From the NCBI GenBank assembly GCA_026399755.1, contig JAPLQI010000105.1, positions 1 to 64,000 of the forward strand: 64,000 nt of DNA, in the 5' to 3' direction. This DNA comes from Pseudomonadota bacterium (lineage in GTDB: Bacteria > Pseudomonadota > Gammaproteobacteria > Burkholderiales > Chitinibacteraceae). Position numbers and translations under genes: made by a program. This document shows positions 28,034 to 36,932 of this stretch, piece after piece (the first letter of the stretch is position 1; each line of letters begins with the position of its first letter). Under the pieces are notes generated by a model, which saw only the letters and a list, made by a program, of their open reading frames with translations, did no database searches and was not told the DNA's origin.

Positions 28034-28858
28034 ATGCAACTTGCTCAGCAATTTCGCACACTTAATGAACAGGGCCAATTTTTACTCGCTAATGCTTGGG
28101 ATGCAGGCAGTGCGCGGGTTTTTGCCGCAGCGGGCTTTGCGGCCATCGGCACAACGAGCGGCGGTATCGCCTATTCACGTGGGTTTAAAGACGGCGAGCA
28201 AATTGATCCGCAGCTGATGTTTCGCGAGCTGGCGGCCATCTGCCGCGCAGTAGACCTGCCCGTAACTGCGGATATTGAAGCGGGCTATGGCAGATCCCCG
28301 GAAGCGGTTGCAGAAACCATCAAAGCGGTGATTGCGGCGGGGGCGGTGGGGGTGAATTTAGAAGATAGGCAGCATGGCGCAGCGGGGCTATTTGATTTAA
28401 GCGCCCAAGCGGCCCGAATCAATGCCGCCCGCAGCGCGGCGGGAGATTTGCTGTGGATTAATGCGCGTACAGATACCTATTTGTTGGGCTTAGGCGTGAA
28501 TGAGGAAGAACGTTTAAGCATCACGGTAGAGCGGGCCAATGCCTATTTAGCCGCAGGGGCCGATATGGTGTTTGTGCCTGGCCTTGTCGATTTGCCCACG
28601 TTGACGTATCTTTGCCAGCGGGTAAATGGCCCCGTCAGCGTGATGTCCATGCCCGGCGCGCCTTCCGCTGCGGCCCTATTTGCCGCAGGCGTGCGTCGAG
28701 TTAGCCTTGGCGTTTGCCCGATGTTGGCGCTGATGGGCACCTTGCGCGATATTGCTATCGAGGCGCGTGAAGCAGGAACATGGCAGTTGATGGGTGAGCG
28801 CTTTTATGGATTTGCAGAAGCAGAGTCGCTGGGGCGATCAGCAGCGGGCAGGGCCTGA
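28034..28858 (+). CDS. Isocitrate lyase / PEP mutase-family enzyme
   Basis: A 274-residue TIM-barrel protein. LLANAWDAGSARVFAAAGFAAIGTTSGG is the family start. VTADIEAGYG holds metal- and substrate-binding acidic residues, and GVNLEDRQHG and WINARTDTYL follow. The set resembles 2-methylisocitrate-lyase-like and oxaloacetase-like proteins. The subfamily reaction cannot be decided by eye. The 3' end overlaps the convergent ClbS-like gene by 55 bases. Confidence 0.85.
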   Translation: MQLAQQFRTLNEQGQFLLANAWDAGSARVFAAAGFAAIGTTSGGIAYSRGFKDGEQIDPQLMFRELAAICRAVDLPVTADIEAGYGRSPEAVAETIKAVIAAGAVGVNLEDRQHGAAGLFDLSAQAARINAARSAAGDLLWINARTDTYLLGLGVNEEERLSITVERANAYLAAGADMVFVPGLVDLPTLTYLCQRVNGPVSVMSMPGAPSAAALFAAGVRRVSLGVCPMLALMGTLRDIAIEAREAGTWQLMGERFYGFAEAESLGRSAAGRA

Positions 28859-29352
28859 TGTTTTTTCCATTTGCGCAGTTTTGAGCGTGCACTTTGGTAG
28901 GGGGCAATGGTGTTGACCTGTATCCATTTTACGATCGGCCATTTGTCCCCTGCCCATTTCCTTTTGCCCAGTTCAAAAAGCGTGCTTTCTTCATTGTCCA
29001 GAATAAATTGCCGGATTTGCCCAGCTAATTCGGTAAATTCTGTATGCAATTGGCTGAATGATGAATTGCAATGATGGGTGTAAAAGCTTTGGGCGAGCAG
29101 CCCAAGCTGATTCCATTTAAAACCCGGCGCAGGCATTTGCGCGGGTTTCCCTTGTAATTCGTCTTTATCCCATTGCAATAAAAGCCGCCCCCAGCCTATT
29201 TGATAGGCAAGCAAATCGCATGCAGATATTTCACCTGCTATTTCGGGCAATCTTGTATCTTGCTCCGGTATGGTGGCAAGCTCATTAATGAGCTTGGAAT
29301 AAGCGCTGTCAAAGTTTAGAAGCAGCTCTGCTTTATTGCATGGAAGTGGCAT
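28804..29352 (-). CDS. ClbS/DfsB-family (DUF1706) protein
   Basis: A 182-residue DinB-fold-type helical protein. AYQIGWGRLLLQWDKDELQGK followed by PAPGFKWNQLGLLAQSFY closely resembles ClbS, the colibactin self-resistance cyclopropane hydrolase. The end KWIQVNTIAPYQSARSKLRKW also matches. No colibactin-like cluster is visible here, so it may be a stand-alone protection or housekeeping member. The start at 29352 has AGGGTG upstream; an ATG 21 bases earlier is possible. It is convergent and overlapping with the PEP-mutase-family gene. Confidence 0.82.
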   Translation of the reverse strand: MPLPCNKAELLLNFDSAYSKLINELATIPEQDTRLPEIAGEISACDLLAYQIGWGRLLLQWDKDELQGKPAQMPAPGFKWNQLGLLAQSFYTHHCNSSFSQLHTEFTELAGQIRQFILDNEESTLFELGKRKWAGDKWPIVKWIQVNTIAPYQSARSKLRKWKKHQALPAADRPSDSASANP

Positions 29353-29476
29353 GGCATCACCCTGCTGATTCATTTAATGACATAAAAAATTCTATTCAGG
29401 AGATGTAAATAATCTGGGTATCTGCTCTGGCGTATTCAGGTTAACTTTAGCATCCATCATCCCATGCAGAGCGATT

Positions 29477-30526
29477 ATGCTTAGCCGATTCCTCAGTTTT
29501 ACTCTGGTTTTATCCGTCATGAGTTCGGCGGCTTTCGCTGCCGCTCCGACTCTGCAGCATTATATTTACATTAATCACCGCGAGGCAGGTGGTGAAAATA
29601 TTAAGGCGGATAAGGGCCTGCTTGATCCACGCTTTAGTGGTGCACAAATTGTTTATAAATGGCGGGATCTTGAGCCAACTAAAGACAACTACGATTTTAG
29701 CGCGATTAAAGCGGATATCGCCTATTTGAATTCGATGAATAAAAAACTGTGGATTCAGCTACAAGAAAAGTCATTTTCGCCCCGCCCCAATGTGCCTGCC
29801 TATCTTTTGCAAGACCCTATTTATAAGGGCGGCGCGATTAAGCAAAGTATGCTGAGTGCGCCAGAGCGGGACCCTAATAAGCCGGTTACGGATGATGAAT
29901 ATGGCTGGTCGCCCAAAATGTGGGAGCCACCAGTACGTGATCGTTATCAAAAATTAATCCAGCAATTGGGCCGTGAATTTGATGGCAAGATTGCGGGGAT
30001 AAATTTTAGCGAAAGCTCGATTGATGTTGGCACTGAAAACGCTGATGGCAGTACTACTTTCCCTCAGGATTTCAATCCTAAAGCCTATGTGGATGCGATT
30101 GGCGACAATATGCGCGTATTGGCAGGAGCATTTAAGCAATCCACCGCCATGGTTTATTTAAATTTCCTGCCGGATGAATGGCTGCCAGTCGATGATAAGG
30201 GCTATATGCGCGGCTTATTTGCCTTGGCTAAATCCCTGAAAATGGGAATTGGCGGGCCAGACTTAATGCCCTACCGCAAAAGCCATATGGCGCAGACCTA
30301 TGGGTTTTTTAAAGATTATCCAAACAATCTGGTAAAGGGCATGGCGGTGCAAGACGGCAACCTTCGCCAAATTAATCCTAAGACAGGCAAAAAAAATACG
30401 GTGGAAGATATTCTGAAGTTTGGTCAAAATTATCTCGGCTTGGATTATATTTTTTGGGTGGAAGATGAGCCTTATTTTAGCAATGAGGTATTAAAGCAGC
30501 TACCCGCTGCGCTTCATTCAAAATAG
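29477..30526 (+). CDS. Secreted barrel-like protein of unknown function
   Basis: A 349-residue protein with a clean Sec signal peptide (first about 22 residues, ending SAAFAAA). The pattern GAQIVYKWRDLEPTKDNYDFSAIKADIAYLNSMNKKLWIQL is what a glycoside-hydrolase-type TIM barrel shows at its first strands. Glu residues in NFSESSID and WVEDEPYF sit where barrel enzymes place catalytic acids. No specific family is recognised and no activity is claimed. It is monocistronic, with a palindromic terminator after it. Confidence 0.7.
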   Translation: MLSRFLSFTLVLSVMSSAAFAAAPTLQHYIYINHREAGGENIKADKGLLDPRFSGAQIVYKWRDLEPTKDNYDFSAIKADIAYLNSMNKKLWIQLQEKSFSPRPNVPAYLLQDPIYKGGAIKQSMLSAPERDPNKPVTDDEYGWSPKMWEPPVRDRYQKLIQQLGREFDGKIAGINFSESSIDVGTENADGSTTFPQDFNPKAYVDAIGDNMRVLAGAFKQSTAMVYLNFLPDEWLPVDDKGYMRGLFALAKSLKMGIGGPDLMPYRKSHMAQTYGFFKDYPNNLVKGMAVQDGNLRQINPKTGKKNTVEDILKFGQNYLGLDYIFWVEDEPYFSNEVLKQLPAALHSK

Positions 30527-30542
30527 CACTAATCTTCAATAT

Positions 30543-30563
30543 AAGGGCCACATGTGGCCCTTT
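30543..30563 (+). terminator. Palindromic terminator
   Basis: AAGGGCCA-CATG-TGGCCCTT (30543-30562) followed by a T, 16 bases after the preceding stop. Short T-run, but the stem is perfect. Confidence 0.65.
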
Positions 30564-30640
30564 GCTATCTATAAACCCGTAAAATGCCCGCATTCGCTCT
30601 AAACTTTATGCATATTGATTTTTATTGAACTGGATACACC

Positions 30641-31738
30641 GTGGAATTATTAAATATTAACTGCCTAGGCAAAGCGCTTAGGCTGGAAGGAACGCCAGCG
30701 GGCTGGCAGCAGTTGTTTTGGAACAATACCTTAGTTGCAGAAAAAAACGCCTCGGCTGAGCGCGAAGGATTGAGCGTTTTGCAATTTGAGCTATCGGCGG
30801 TTAGCCCCGATGGCTCCGCAGCAACGACGCGTGTTCGCCTAGAAACAGATCTGCAATGGCAGCCCTTTTTGCTCAAATATCGCCTACTCGTTGATGAGCA
30901 AGAGGCGGTACAGGGCCAGCGCAATACACAGGATATCGAGCGGCAAACCCCCGTTGTGCCAATCACTAAAACCAATAAACTGAGCCTGCTTGGCTTGGGT
31001 GCTTTGGCGTTGAAGCTACTTAAAAGTGCCAAGTTGGTGAAAGTGGCTTTAGCAGGGGCGAGCGTTGCGGCCTATTCATGGTTGTTTTCTTTCCAGTTTG
31101 CAATCGCCTTGATTGCCTGTTTGGTTTTTCATGAATACGGCCATATTAGGGCGATGAAATACTTTGGCATTAAGACCAAGGGCATTTATTTAATCCCCTT
31201 TATGGGCGGATTAGCGTTATCAGATGAAAAAATTAATACTCGCTGGCAAGATGTAGTGATTTCAATTATGGGGCCGACCTTTGGCTTATTATTGTCGATT
31301 GCATCGTTGGTGATTTATTGGCTAACCGGCTCAATGTTCTTTGCTGGCTTAGCCGCATTTAATGCGCTGCTTAATCTATTTAATCTATTGCCTATCCTGC
31401 CGCTTGATGGCGGGCACATTTTAAAAAGTATTAGTTTTTCGATGAATAGTGTGCTGGGCTTAGTGGCCTGTGTGGTAGGTGCTGCCTTTGGCGTATTTAT
31501 CAGCTACACCCTTGGTTTGGCGCTATTAGGATTTTTATTACTGATTGGTAGTGTGGAAATCGTCTTTGAATGGCGAGGCCGTCACCAAAGCCATCTATTG
31601 CCGCTGGATCGCTATGGGCAAATCTTCTCTGCGGTGTGGTATTTAATCACCGTTGGCGCATTGATTGGCATCATCTGGTATTTTGCAGGGCATGGCGATG
31701 ACATGTTGCGCATGCCTTTGCAGATTTTAAAGAGTTAA
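30641..31738 (+). CDS. M50-family membrane metalloprotease (site-2 protease type)
   Basis: A 365-residue protein with a soluble N-terminal half (about 1-115) and a membrane C-terminal half. The zinc motif FHEYGHIRAMKYFGI (HExxH) and the second ligand motif LLPILPLDGGHIL (NxxPxxxxDG type) are both present, as in intramembrane site-2 proteases. It starts with GTG; no strong ribosome-binding site is seen. The substrate is unknown, and no anti-sigma gene is adjacent. Confidence 0.85.
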   Translation: MELLNINCLGKALRLEGTPAGWQQLFWNNTLVAEKNASAEREGLSVLQFELSAVSPDGSAATTRVRLETDLQWQPFLLKYRLLVDEQEAVQGQRNTQDIERQTPVVPITKTNKLSLLGLGALALKLLKSAKLVKVALAGASVAAYSWLFSFQFAIALIACLVFHEYGHIRAMKYFGIKTKGIYLIPFMGGLALSDEKINTRWQDVVISIMGPTFGLLLSIASLVIYWLTGSMFFAGLAAFNALLNLFNLLPILPLDGGHILKSISFSMNSVLGLVACVVGAAFGVFISYTLGLALLGFLLLIGSVEIVFEWRGRHQSHLLPLDRYGQIFSAVWYLITVGALIGIIWYFAGHGDDMLRMPLQILKS

Positions 31739-31761
31739 GGTGTTGCTTAGTTTGTAATATT

Positions 31762-31791
31762 AAAAAGCCAGATTGAATGATCTGGCTTTTT
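31762..31791. terminator. Strong bidirectional terminator
   Basis: AAAAAGCCAGAT (31762-31773) and ATCTGGCTTTTT (31780-31791) form a 12-bp stem with a 6-base loop between the convergent M50 protease and small membrane protein genes. Confidence 0.92.
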
Positions 31792-31815
31792 AATGGGGAA
31801 AAGGTCAATAAATGT

Positions 31816-32163
31816 TTAAAATAATAGATCTGTTATGCTTTTGTAGTTGCTGAATATGATAGATATGATTAAATCTAGCGATAATAGTGCAAGTAATAAT
31901 GAAAGAACCGCTAGTATTAGCATGAGTTTTGCGTAGGTGTGTTTTTGGGCTTCTACATTCTTTTTGTGTAGTTTGAGGAAAATGCTTATAGCCAAAAGTA
32001 AGGGAGCTAAAAGCATAGTGGAGCACATTGTGGCAGGGAAAAGGCTTCCCCAGCCTCCCGGCCCTCCATGGCCGCCATTGCCAAAAGTATATGCTGTAAG
32101 TATTGATAGTGGAACACAAGCAAAGCTACTAATAAGGAAAAAACGAATTAATTTTATATGCAT
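31816..32163 (-). CDS. Hypothetical small membrane protein
   Basis: A 115-residue protein with three to four hydrophobic segments. Segment 1 resembles a signal anchor (LIRFFLISSFACVPLSILTAY), followed by a Gly-rich loop GNGGHGGPGGWGS. Two further helices surround residues 47-65 and 80-105. No family is recognised. The A+T content is visibly higher than that of the neighbouring genes. It may be co-oriented with the MlaC-like gene upstream, 49 bases away. Confidence 0.5.
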   Translation of the reverse strand: MHIKLIRFFLISSFACVPLSILTAYTFGNGGHGGPGGWGSLFPATMCSTMLLAPLLLAISIFLKLHKKNVEAQKHTYAKLMLILAVLSLLLALLSLDLIISIIFSNYKSITDLLF

Positions 32164-32212
32164 TCGGGTCGCCTAAGATACACTTTTTATTGCTATTTGA
32201 AATAGAGAGTGG

Positions 32213-32884
32213 CTAGTTACTAAGTGTTGGCTTTATTTTATCTTGATTGATCTCTGTCAGCTGTTTTAGAAGGCCTGTATATCCTTCTGTGCGAATTATT
32301 TTGCCAAATTGATTGCGATATCTTTCTTCAAGCGAATCGTTTCCAGAGATGATATCGGCGATCCGCCAATGATCCCAGCCCCTGAGAAGAAAAAAATCGA
32401 CACGTTTTGATTTTTTATTAGCTAATTTTACTGATGTGACTACATAACTAACCGTAAAATCGACATTGCTTTTTTGCGTTTTCAAATTTGTTGCTGAGCA
32501 GAATAATTTAATGGCGCTTAAATTATCCTGAATAATATATTTTTTAAATTCTGTACTTAACTGGTTTTTAAAATCGTCTGGAAATCCGGAAAGAGATTCT
32601 TCCGTTTGCTTAAATCCAATATTGTGAAGTAAATTTTGCGTACTTAAAAATGTATCCAGTTTGATCAGCAAATACTCTTGAATAGCTAATTCATTGCAGC
32701 TTTTCAGCTCTTCCTTGGCCGATAAATCATGACGAAGCTCTTGATAAACATGCTGAATGTGTTTTTCGGGGTTTTCAAAGTCATCTGCAAAAGCCATGTT
32801 TGATATGGAAATGAATAATAGCAAACTTGCGTGGGTGAAGTAGTTAATGAATCGGAAAGTCGTGTAGTGTTTTTTGGTTTGCAT
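32213..32884 (-). CDS. MlaC/Ttg2D-like secreted protein (orphan)
   Basis: A 223-residue protein with a Sec signal peptide ending near SNMAFA-DD. The C-terminal part WDHWRIADIISGNDSLEERYRNQFGKII with GLLKQL follows the MlaC pattern (W.I.D....G.SL...YR.QF..I). MlaC ferries phospholipids between membranes in the Mla system. No mlaA/B/D/E/F gene is adjacent and the rest is divergent, so it is either an orphan carrier or a distant relative. The gene is A+T-rich. Confidence 0.55.
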   Translation of the reverse strand: MQTKKHYTTFRFINYFTHASLLLFISISNMAFADDFENPEKHIQHVYQELRHDLSAKEELKSCNELAIQEYLLIKLDTFLSTQNLLHNIGFKQTEESLSGFPDDFKNQLSTEFKKYIIQDNLSAIKLFCSATNLKTQKSNVDFTVSYVVTSVKLANKKSKRVDFFLLRGWDHWRIADIISGNDSLEERYRNQFGKIIRTEGYTGLLKQLTEINQDKIKPTLSN

Positions 32885-33145
32885 GGGCTTCTCTGGTTAA
32901 ATGAACTGTGATGGTTTGAATGTTTTAACAATGCTTGAAAGTTTGCTCCGCCGCTGGATATTTGTCAGTTCAGTGTTTTGCTTACGGTTATTTTTCTTGA
33001 TAGTTATACTGATTTTTCTGAAGGGTTTGATTTTATATAGGCACAGCGGACGAGGCATGACATTTTTTGTATTCCCTATATTTGATCGCCTCCTGTGTCT
33101 ATTAAGCCGTAAAATATCCCCCTTTGCCTCAGCCAGATTTACGCC

Positions 33146-34621
33146 ATGTCGATTATTCTTTCTACTTTAAACGCTCGCTACACCCATGCCTCGCTTGGGT
33201 TGCGCTATTTGCTGGCCAATATGGGCGATTTGCGGGGGGAGACGCAGTTGGTGGAGTTTGTGATTGGCACCAAGACCACTGAAATCGTCGAGCAATTGCT
33301 GGCTAAGCATCCCAAGATTATTGGTTTTGGTGTGTATATCTGGAATGTGGAGGAAACAGAGCGGGTGGTGGCGATGCTGAAACGCGTTGCCCCGCAGATT
33401 AAGATTATCTTGGGTGGGCCAGAGGTGTCTTATGAAAGCGCTGAGCAAAGTATTGTTAAGCAGGCAGACTATTTAATTACTGGTTGGGGCGAGGTGACTC
33501 TGCCGCAGCTGTGTAAGCAAATTTTGAACGGCCCGCAGCCCTTGATGAAAACGCATGTGGGTGTGCAGCCGCCGCTCAATGACTTGGCGCTACCGTATTC
33601 CCTTTATACCGATGAAGATATTGCACACCGCACCCTGTATGTGGAAGCTTCCCGAGGCTGCCCGTTCAAGTGCGAATTCTGTTTGTCGGCGCTGGATAAA
33701 ACGGCGTGGCCGTTTGATCTGGATGTGTTTTTGGCCGAGATGGAAACATTGTATCAGCGCGGTGCGCGGCTATTCAAATTTGTGGATCGCACGTTTAATC
33801 TGAATATCAAATCTAGCTTAAAGATCATGCAGTTCTTTTTGGATAAAATTGCCGCCCACCCAGATGACCCTGTGTTTGCCCATTTTGAAGTGGTGCCCGA
33901 TCATTTGCCGGAAGCCTTAAAGGCAGGCATTAGTCAGTTTCCTGCTGGAGCTTTGCAATTTGAGATCGGCATTCAAAGCTTTAATCCTGAAGTGCAAGCA
34001 CGGGTAAGCCGTAAGCAAAATAATGAAAAGGCGGCGGATAATATTTCCTGGCTGATTGAGCATTCTCACGCGCATTTGCATGTGGATTTAATTGCGGGTT
34101 TGCCGGGGGAAGATATGGCGAGTTTTGGCCGGGGTTTTGATCAGCTTTACGCCTTGCGCCCGCATGAAATTCAATTTGGTATTTTAAAACGCCTGCGCGG
34201 CACGCCAATTATTCGCCATACCCAGGATTTTGGCATGGTCTACGACAGCTTTCCGCCGTATACCATTCTGGCAAACAAGGTAATCGATTTTGCCACTATG
34301 CAGCGCTTGGTGCGCTTTTCACGCTATTGGGATTTAGTCGCCAATTCCGGCCGCTTTGCCCATACCCTGCCGGTGTTATTGGGCGACTCGCCATTTAATC
34401 GCTTTATGGCATTCAGTGATTGGCTGTATCAAAACACTGATGCCACGCACCGTATTGCGCTAGATAGGCTGGCGAAAATGGTGGTGCAATATTTGGTGGA
34501 AGAGCAGGGCTTAGCAATGGCCACGGCACAAGATTTAATTGCCAGTGATTACGCCGGCAAGCAATCTAAGAACAAAACCACCGCCGCACCACAGAGGCAG
34601 GCCATGCATTTGCATGCTTAG
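33146..34621 (+). CDS. B12-binding radical SAM protein (DUF4080 type)
   Basis: A 491-residue protein. Residues about 1-130 form a cobalamin-binding-like Rossmann region (STLNARYTHASLGLRYLLANM, IIGFGVYIWNVE, IILGGPEVSYE). The radical SAM cluster motif is EASRGCPFKCEFCLSALDK (CxxxCxxC). FEIGIQSFNPEVQARVSRKQN is in the barrel, and a C-terminal extension resembles DUF4080. Such proteins may be methyltransferases; the substrate is unknown. It is not in an obvious operon. Confidence 0.85.
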   Translation: MSIILSTLNARYTHASLGLRYLLANMGDLRGETQLVEFVIGTKTTEIVEQLLAKHPKIIGFGVYIWNVEETERVVAMLKRVAPQIKIILGGPEVSYESAEQSIVKQADYLITGWGEVTLPQLCKQILNGPQPLMKTHVGVQPPLNDLALPYSLYTDEDIAHRTLYVEASRGCPFKCEFCLSALDKTAWPFDLDVFLAEMETLYQRGARLFKFVDRTFNLNIKSSLKIMQFFLDKIAAHPDDPVFAHFEVVPDHLPEALKAGISQFPAGALQFEIGIQSFNPEVQARVSRKQNNEKAADNISWLIEHSHAHLHVDLIAGLPGEDMASFGRGFDQLYALRPHEIQFGILKRLRGTPIIRHTQDFGMVYDSFPPYTILANKVIDFATMQRLVRFSRYWDLVANSGRFAHTLPVLLGDSPFNRFMAFSDWLYQNTDATHRIALDRLAKMVVQYLVEEQGLAMATAQDLIASDYAGKQSKNKTTAAPQRQAMHLHA

Positions 34622-34731
34622 CGGATAGGGCGAAGTAATGCACTCGTCGCTTGGGTTAGCAAGGCGGTTCGCCGGTTTTGAGCGGGCCACCTTGTGTAAG
34701 CCAACATCCATGCTTTTAACCAAGGAATTTT

Positions 34732-35064
34732 ATGTCGCAGCAAACGGAACTCAACTTTAGTGTTAATCAGCAACAATTGGTCTGCGTCGCCAGTTTTTTA
34801 GCAAAAGAAGGTCGGCAGGCGGAGCTGCTCGCTGCCCTTGCTTCGCTGGTTAGCGACACTCGGCGCGAAGCGGGGTGCATTCGCTATGAGTTGAATATCA
34901 GTCGAGATGAGCCACGCCGAATCACTTTTGTGGAGAAATTTGTCGATCTAGCGGCCTTTGAGCAGCACTGCGCTAAAGAGGCGATTGCTCATTACTTTCA
35001 CCACATCATGCCGGATTTGGTGGAGTCCTATCATGTTGAAACTTACCACCAAGTGATTGTATAA
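34732..35064 (+). CDS. Antibiotic biosynthesis monooxygenase (ABM)-domain protein
   Basis: A 110-residue ferredoxin-like alpha/beta protein: VCVASFLAKEGRQAELLAALASL, then GCIRYELNISRDEPRRITFVEKFVDLAAFEQHCAKEAIAHYF. This is the ABM (YgiN/LsrG-like) pattern of small quinone- or autoinducer-acting monooxygenases. Reaction not assignable. An AAGGAAT sequence precedes the ATG. Confidence 0.82.
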   Translation: MSQQTELNFSVNQQQLVCVASFLAKEGRQAELLAALASLVSDTRREAGCIRYELNISRDEPRRITFVEKFVDLAAFEQHCAKEAIAHYFHHIMPDLVESYHVETYHQVIV

Positions 35065-35229
35065 ATCACTGTGCGCGGCGTTTTACTTGGGCTTGAAGGT
35101 CAAAGATGCAGCACTCCCGATGTATTGCGTCCAAGTGTCTGGTCATCAATCGCGTCAATTGCTCAACGCTATTGATGGCAAATTAGCCTAAGTAATTAGG
35201 CAATTTAAATGCAAAAGCATAGATTTTCG

Positions 35230-35369
35230 TAGGGTGTGCAAGCGCTTTTCTTGCGCACCGGCCCTAGGCGACGTTATCTGGGCTGATGGTGTGGTTTTAT
35301 AGGGTGTACAACGACGCAGTCGTTGCGCACCGAGAGGCGGTGCGCAAGAAAAACGACTTGCACACCCTA
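35230..35369. repeat. Cluster of three REP-like units
   Basis: Three related units of about 31-33 bases. Unit A (35230-35260) begins TAGGGTGTGCAAG and ends TTGCGCACCG. Unit B (35300-35332) begins TAGGGTGTACAACG and ends TTGCGCACCG. Unit C (35338-35369) is inverted, CGGTGCGCAAG to CTTGCACACCCTA. A and C form 13-bp plus 15-bp perfect arms around the region. They fill most of the 341-base gap between the ABM gene and the YiiX-like gene. Confidence 0.88.
35267..35292. repeat. 26-bp duplicate of part of the YiiX-like gene
   Basis: The 26 bases from GGCGACGTTATCTG to GATGGTGT are identical to 35520-35545 inside the neighbouring coding sequence. The copy lies between REP-like units A and B in non-coding DNA. 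Confidence 0.92.
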
Positions 35370-35405
35370 TGTAAAACCAAGCGTTTCCAATGTATCAGGC
35401 TGATC

Positions 35406-36932
35406 TTAATTCCTCGTAATCAGAGCCTGCAATTTTTCTTGTAATTGATTAGGCTCTCGTTTGCCATCGCGGTACATAATCACTGGGCTAAAAATGGGGG
35501 ATTCACCCATGGAAAGCTGGGCGACGTTATCTGGGCTGATGGTGTAGCGGCCCAGTGTTTGGGCTAAAGGCCAGTCGATATCCGGGAACACCACATAAGC
35601 CAGCTCAGAGCAGACAATGCGCTCGTGCGTCATCACATCAAAATTAAAATCGTACTCTTTTCCAAGCTGCTGCACGGCGGTGAGGGCGGCATTGCGCTGG
35701 TACTCTGGATTAAGCGGGCGCTGATCGCGCAGCACGAGGAGATCATCAATATTCATAAAATGATCGAGCGTGCTGAGCGTCACGCCAGAGCGCAGCGCCT
35801 CAACGATACGCTTGCCATTGCGTATCTGCTCTTGCCATTGGTTGGGAATGGTTTCCCATGCGCCAATTTCTTTCAGCTCGGCCTCACTGCCCAGCCATAA
35901 AGCCATATGGCCGTAATGGCCGGGGATCATTTTATCGGTGAGGCGGAAAGGGGTTTTTTCTAGCAGAATATCGAGCGGCTTCATTTCGGATTCAAGCAGG
36001 GAAATTGCGTCTTTATCTAAACTACGCAGCTTGCCACTGCGCGTTTGCACCAAACCCACCATTTGGCCAAAACCAAAGCTCAGCCCAAAACTCAGCGTAT
36101 TAAGCGCTACTTTTTTCTGCTGATTAAAGTCTTCCAGCACAAATTGCGTGATTTGCAGCGGGTTAATCCCTGTGGATTTGCGCTGACTCACATACCAGAC
36201 CGTGCTTTGGCTCAGCGTATATAAATATTGCTCTGTGGCGCTGGGGGTGATGCCGCTTTCGCGTTGTATTTTAAAATACTGATCGACTAAATCACTGGCT
36301 AAACGCAATTGGCTGTGAACATCACCTGAGCGATATTGATTGATAAGTTGATCAATTTGCACGGAGTTTTTAACGTCGTAATTAAGCAAATAGCGCACTT
36401 CAGAATTCTGAGCATAGGGCTCAATCGCAATTTCATAGCTATCCATTAATACTAAGGCAGCAGCCAGCCCGCGTTGAATATCTAATAGTGTTGTTTTACC
36501 AATTTCATCAAAAGGATTAAGCGTGGGGGCCCATCTGCGTGCGGTATGGCAAAACGTGGGCAATCCTTCCGTACTCGGCTTTTGTATATTGATGCGTATC
36601 GGTGCGATCAAGGAAAAGCAAGGTGCAGCACGCTCTACTTCTGGCATCAATAGTGCGCGCGCGGCCAGATAGCGTTGAATAATCTGCCGCAGCTGCTCGC
36701 TTTGCTGACGGTTTAATTTAGGCGTGTCGCTATTGCCCATGATTTGGTGCAATTCTGCAAAGCGATAGGCTTCGGTGCGGATGCTAATGAGCTCGCTAAT
36801 ATGGTTTTGAAAATCCTGCATATTGCTGGCGGCATGGCTGGGCAGGCTAAAGCCAAGCAGCAGGGCAGCCAGCCGATATAGCAGGGTGGCGCGCGTGATC
36901 AAGGATTTAAATAGGGGTTTGCGCGGATTCAT
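35406..36932 (-). CDS. YiiX/YebB-like (NlpC/P60-related) cysteine hydrolase
   Basis: A 508-residue exported protein with a signal peptide (LLYRLAALLLGFSLPSHAA). The C-terminal 170 residues carry the permuted papain-like fold: GHYGHMALWLGSEAELKEIG supplies the His, and HERIVCSELAYVVFPDI the Cys. These are the marks of YiiX/YebB enzymes, which likely cut peptide or amide bonds in the envelope. The long helical N-terminal part (about 35-300) is unassigned. It overlaps the ceramidase-like gene by 26 bases. Confidence 0.78.
   Translation of the reverse strand: MNPRKPLFKSLITRATLLYRLAALLLGFSLPSHAASNMQDFQNHISELISIRTEAYRFAELHQIMGNSDTPKLNRQQSEQLRQIIQRYLAARALLMPEVERAAPCFSLIAPIRINIQKPSTEGLPTFCHTARRWAPTLNPFDEIGKTTLLDIQRGLAAALVLMDSYEIAIEPYAQNSEVRYLLNYDVKNSVQIDQLINQYRSGDVHSQLRLASDLVDQYFKIQRESGITPSATEQYLYTLSQSTVWYVSQRKSTGINPLQITQFVLEDFNQQKKVALNTLSFGLSFGFGQMVGLVQTRSGKLRSLDKDAISLLESEMKPLDILLEKTPFRLTDKMIPGHYGHMALWLGSEAELKEIGAWETIPNQWQEQIRNGKRIVEALRSGVTLSTLDHFMNIDDLLVLRDQRPLNPEYQRNAALTAVQQLGKEYDFNFDVMTHERIVCSELAYVVFPDIDWPLAQTLGRYTISPDNVAQLSMGESPIFSPVIMYRDGKREPNQLQEKLQALITRN

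Noticed and set aside
32901-33170. Hydrophobic 89-codon plus-strand frame before the radical SAM gene
   Set aside because: Overlaps the radical SAM start, lacks a ribosome-binding site and is biased only by local T-rich sequence.
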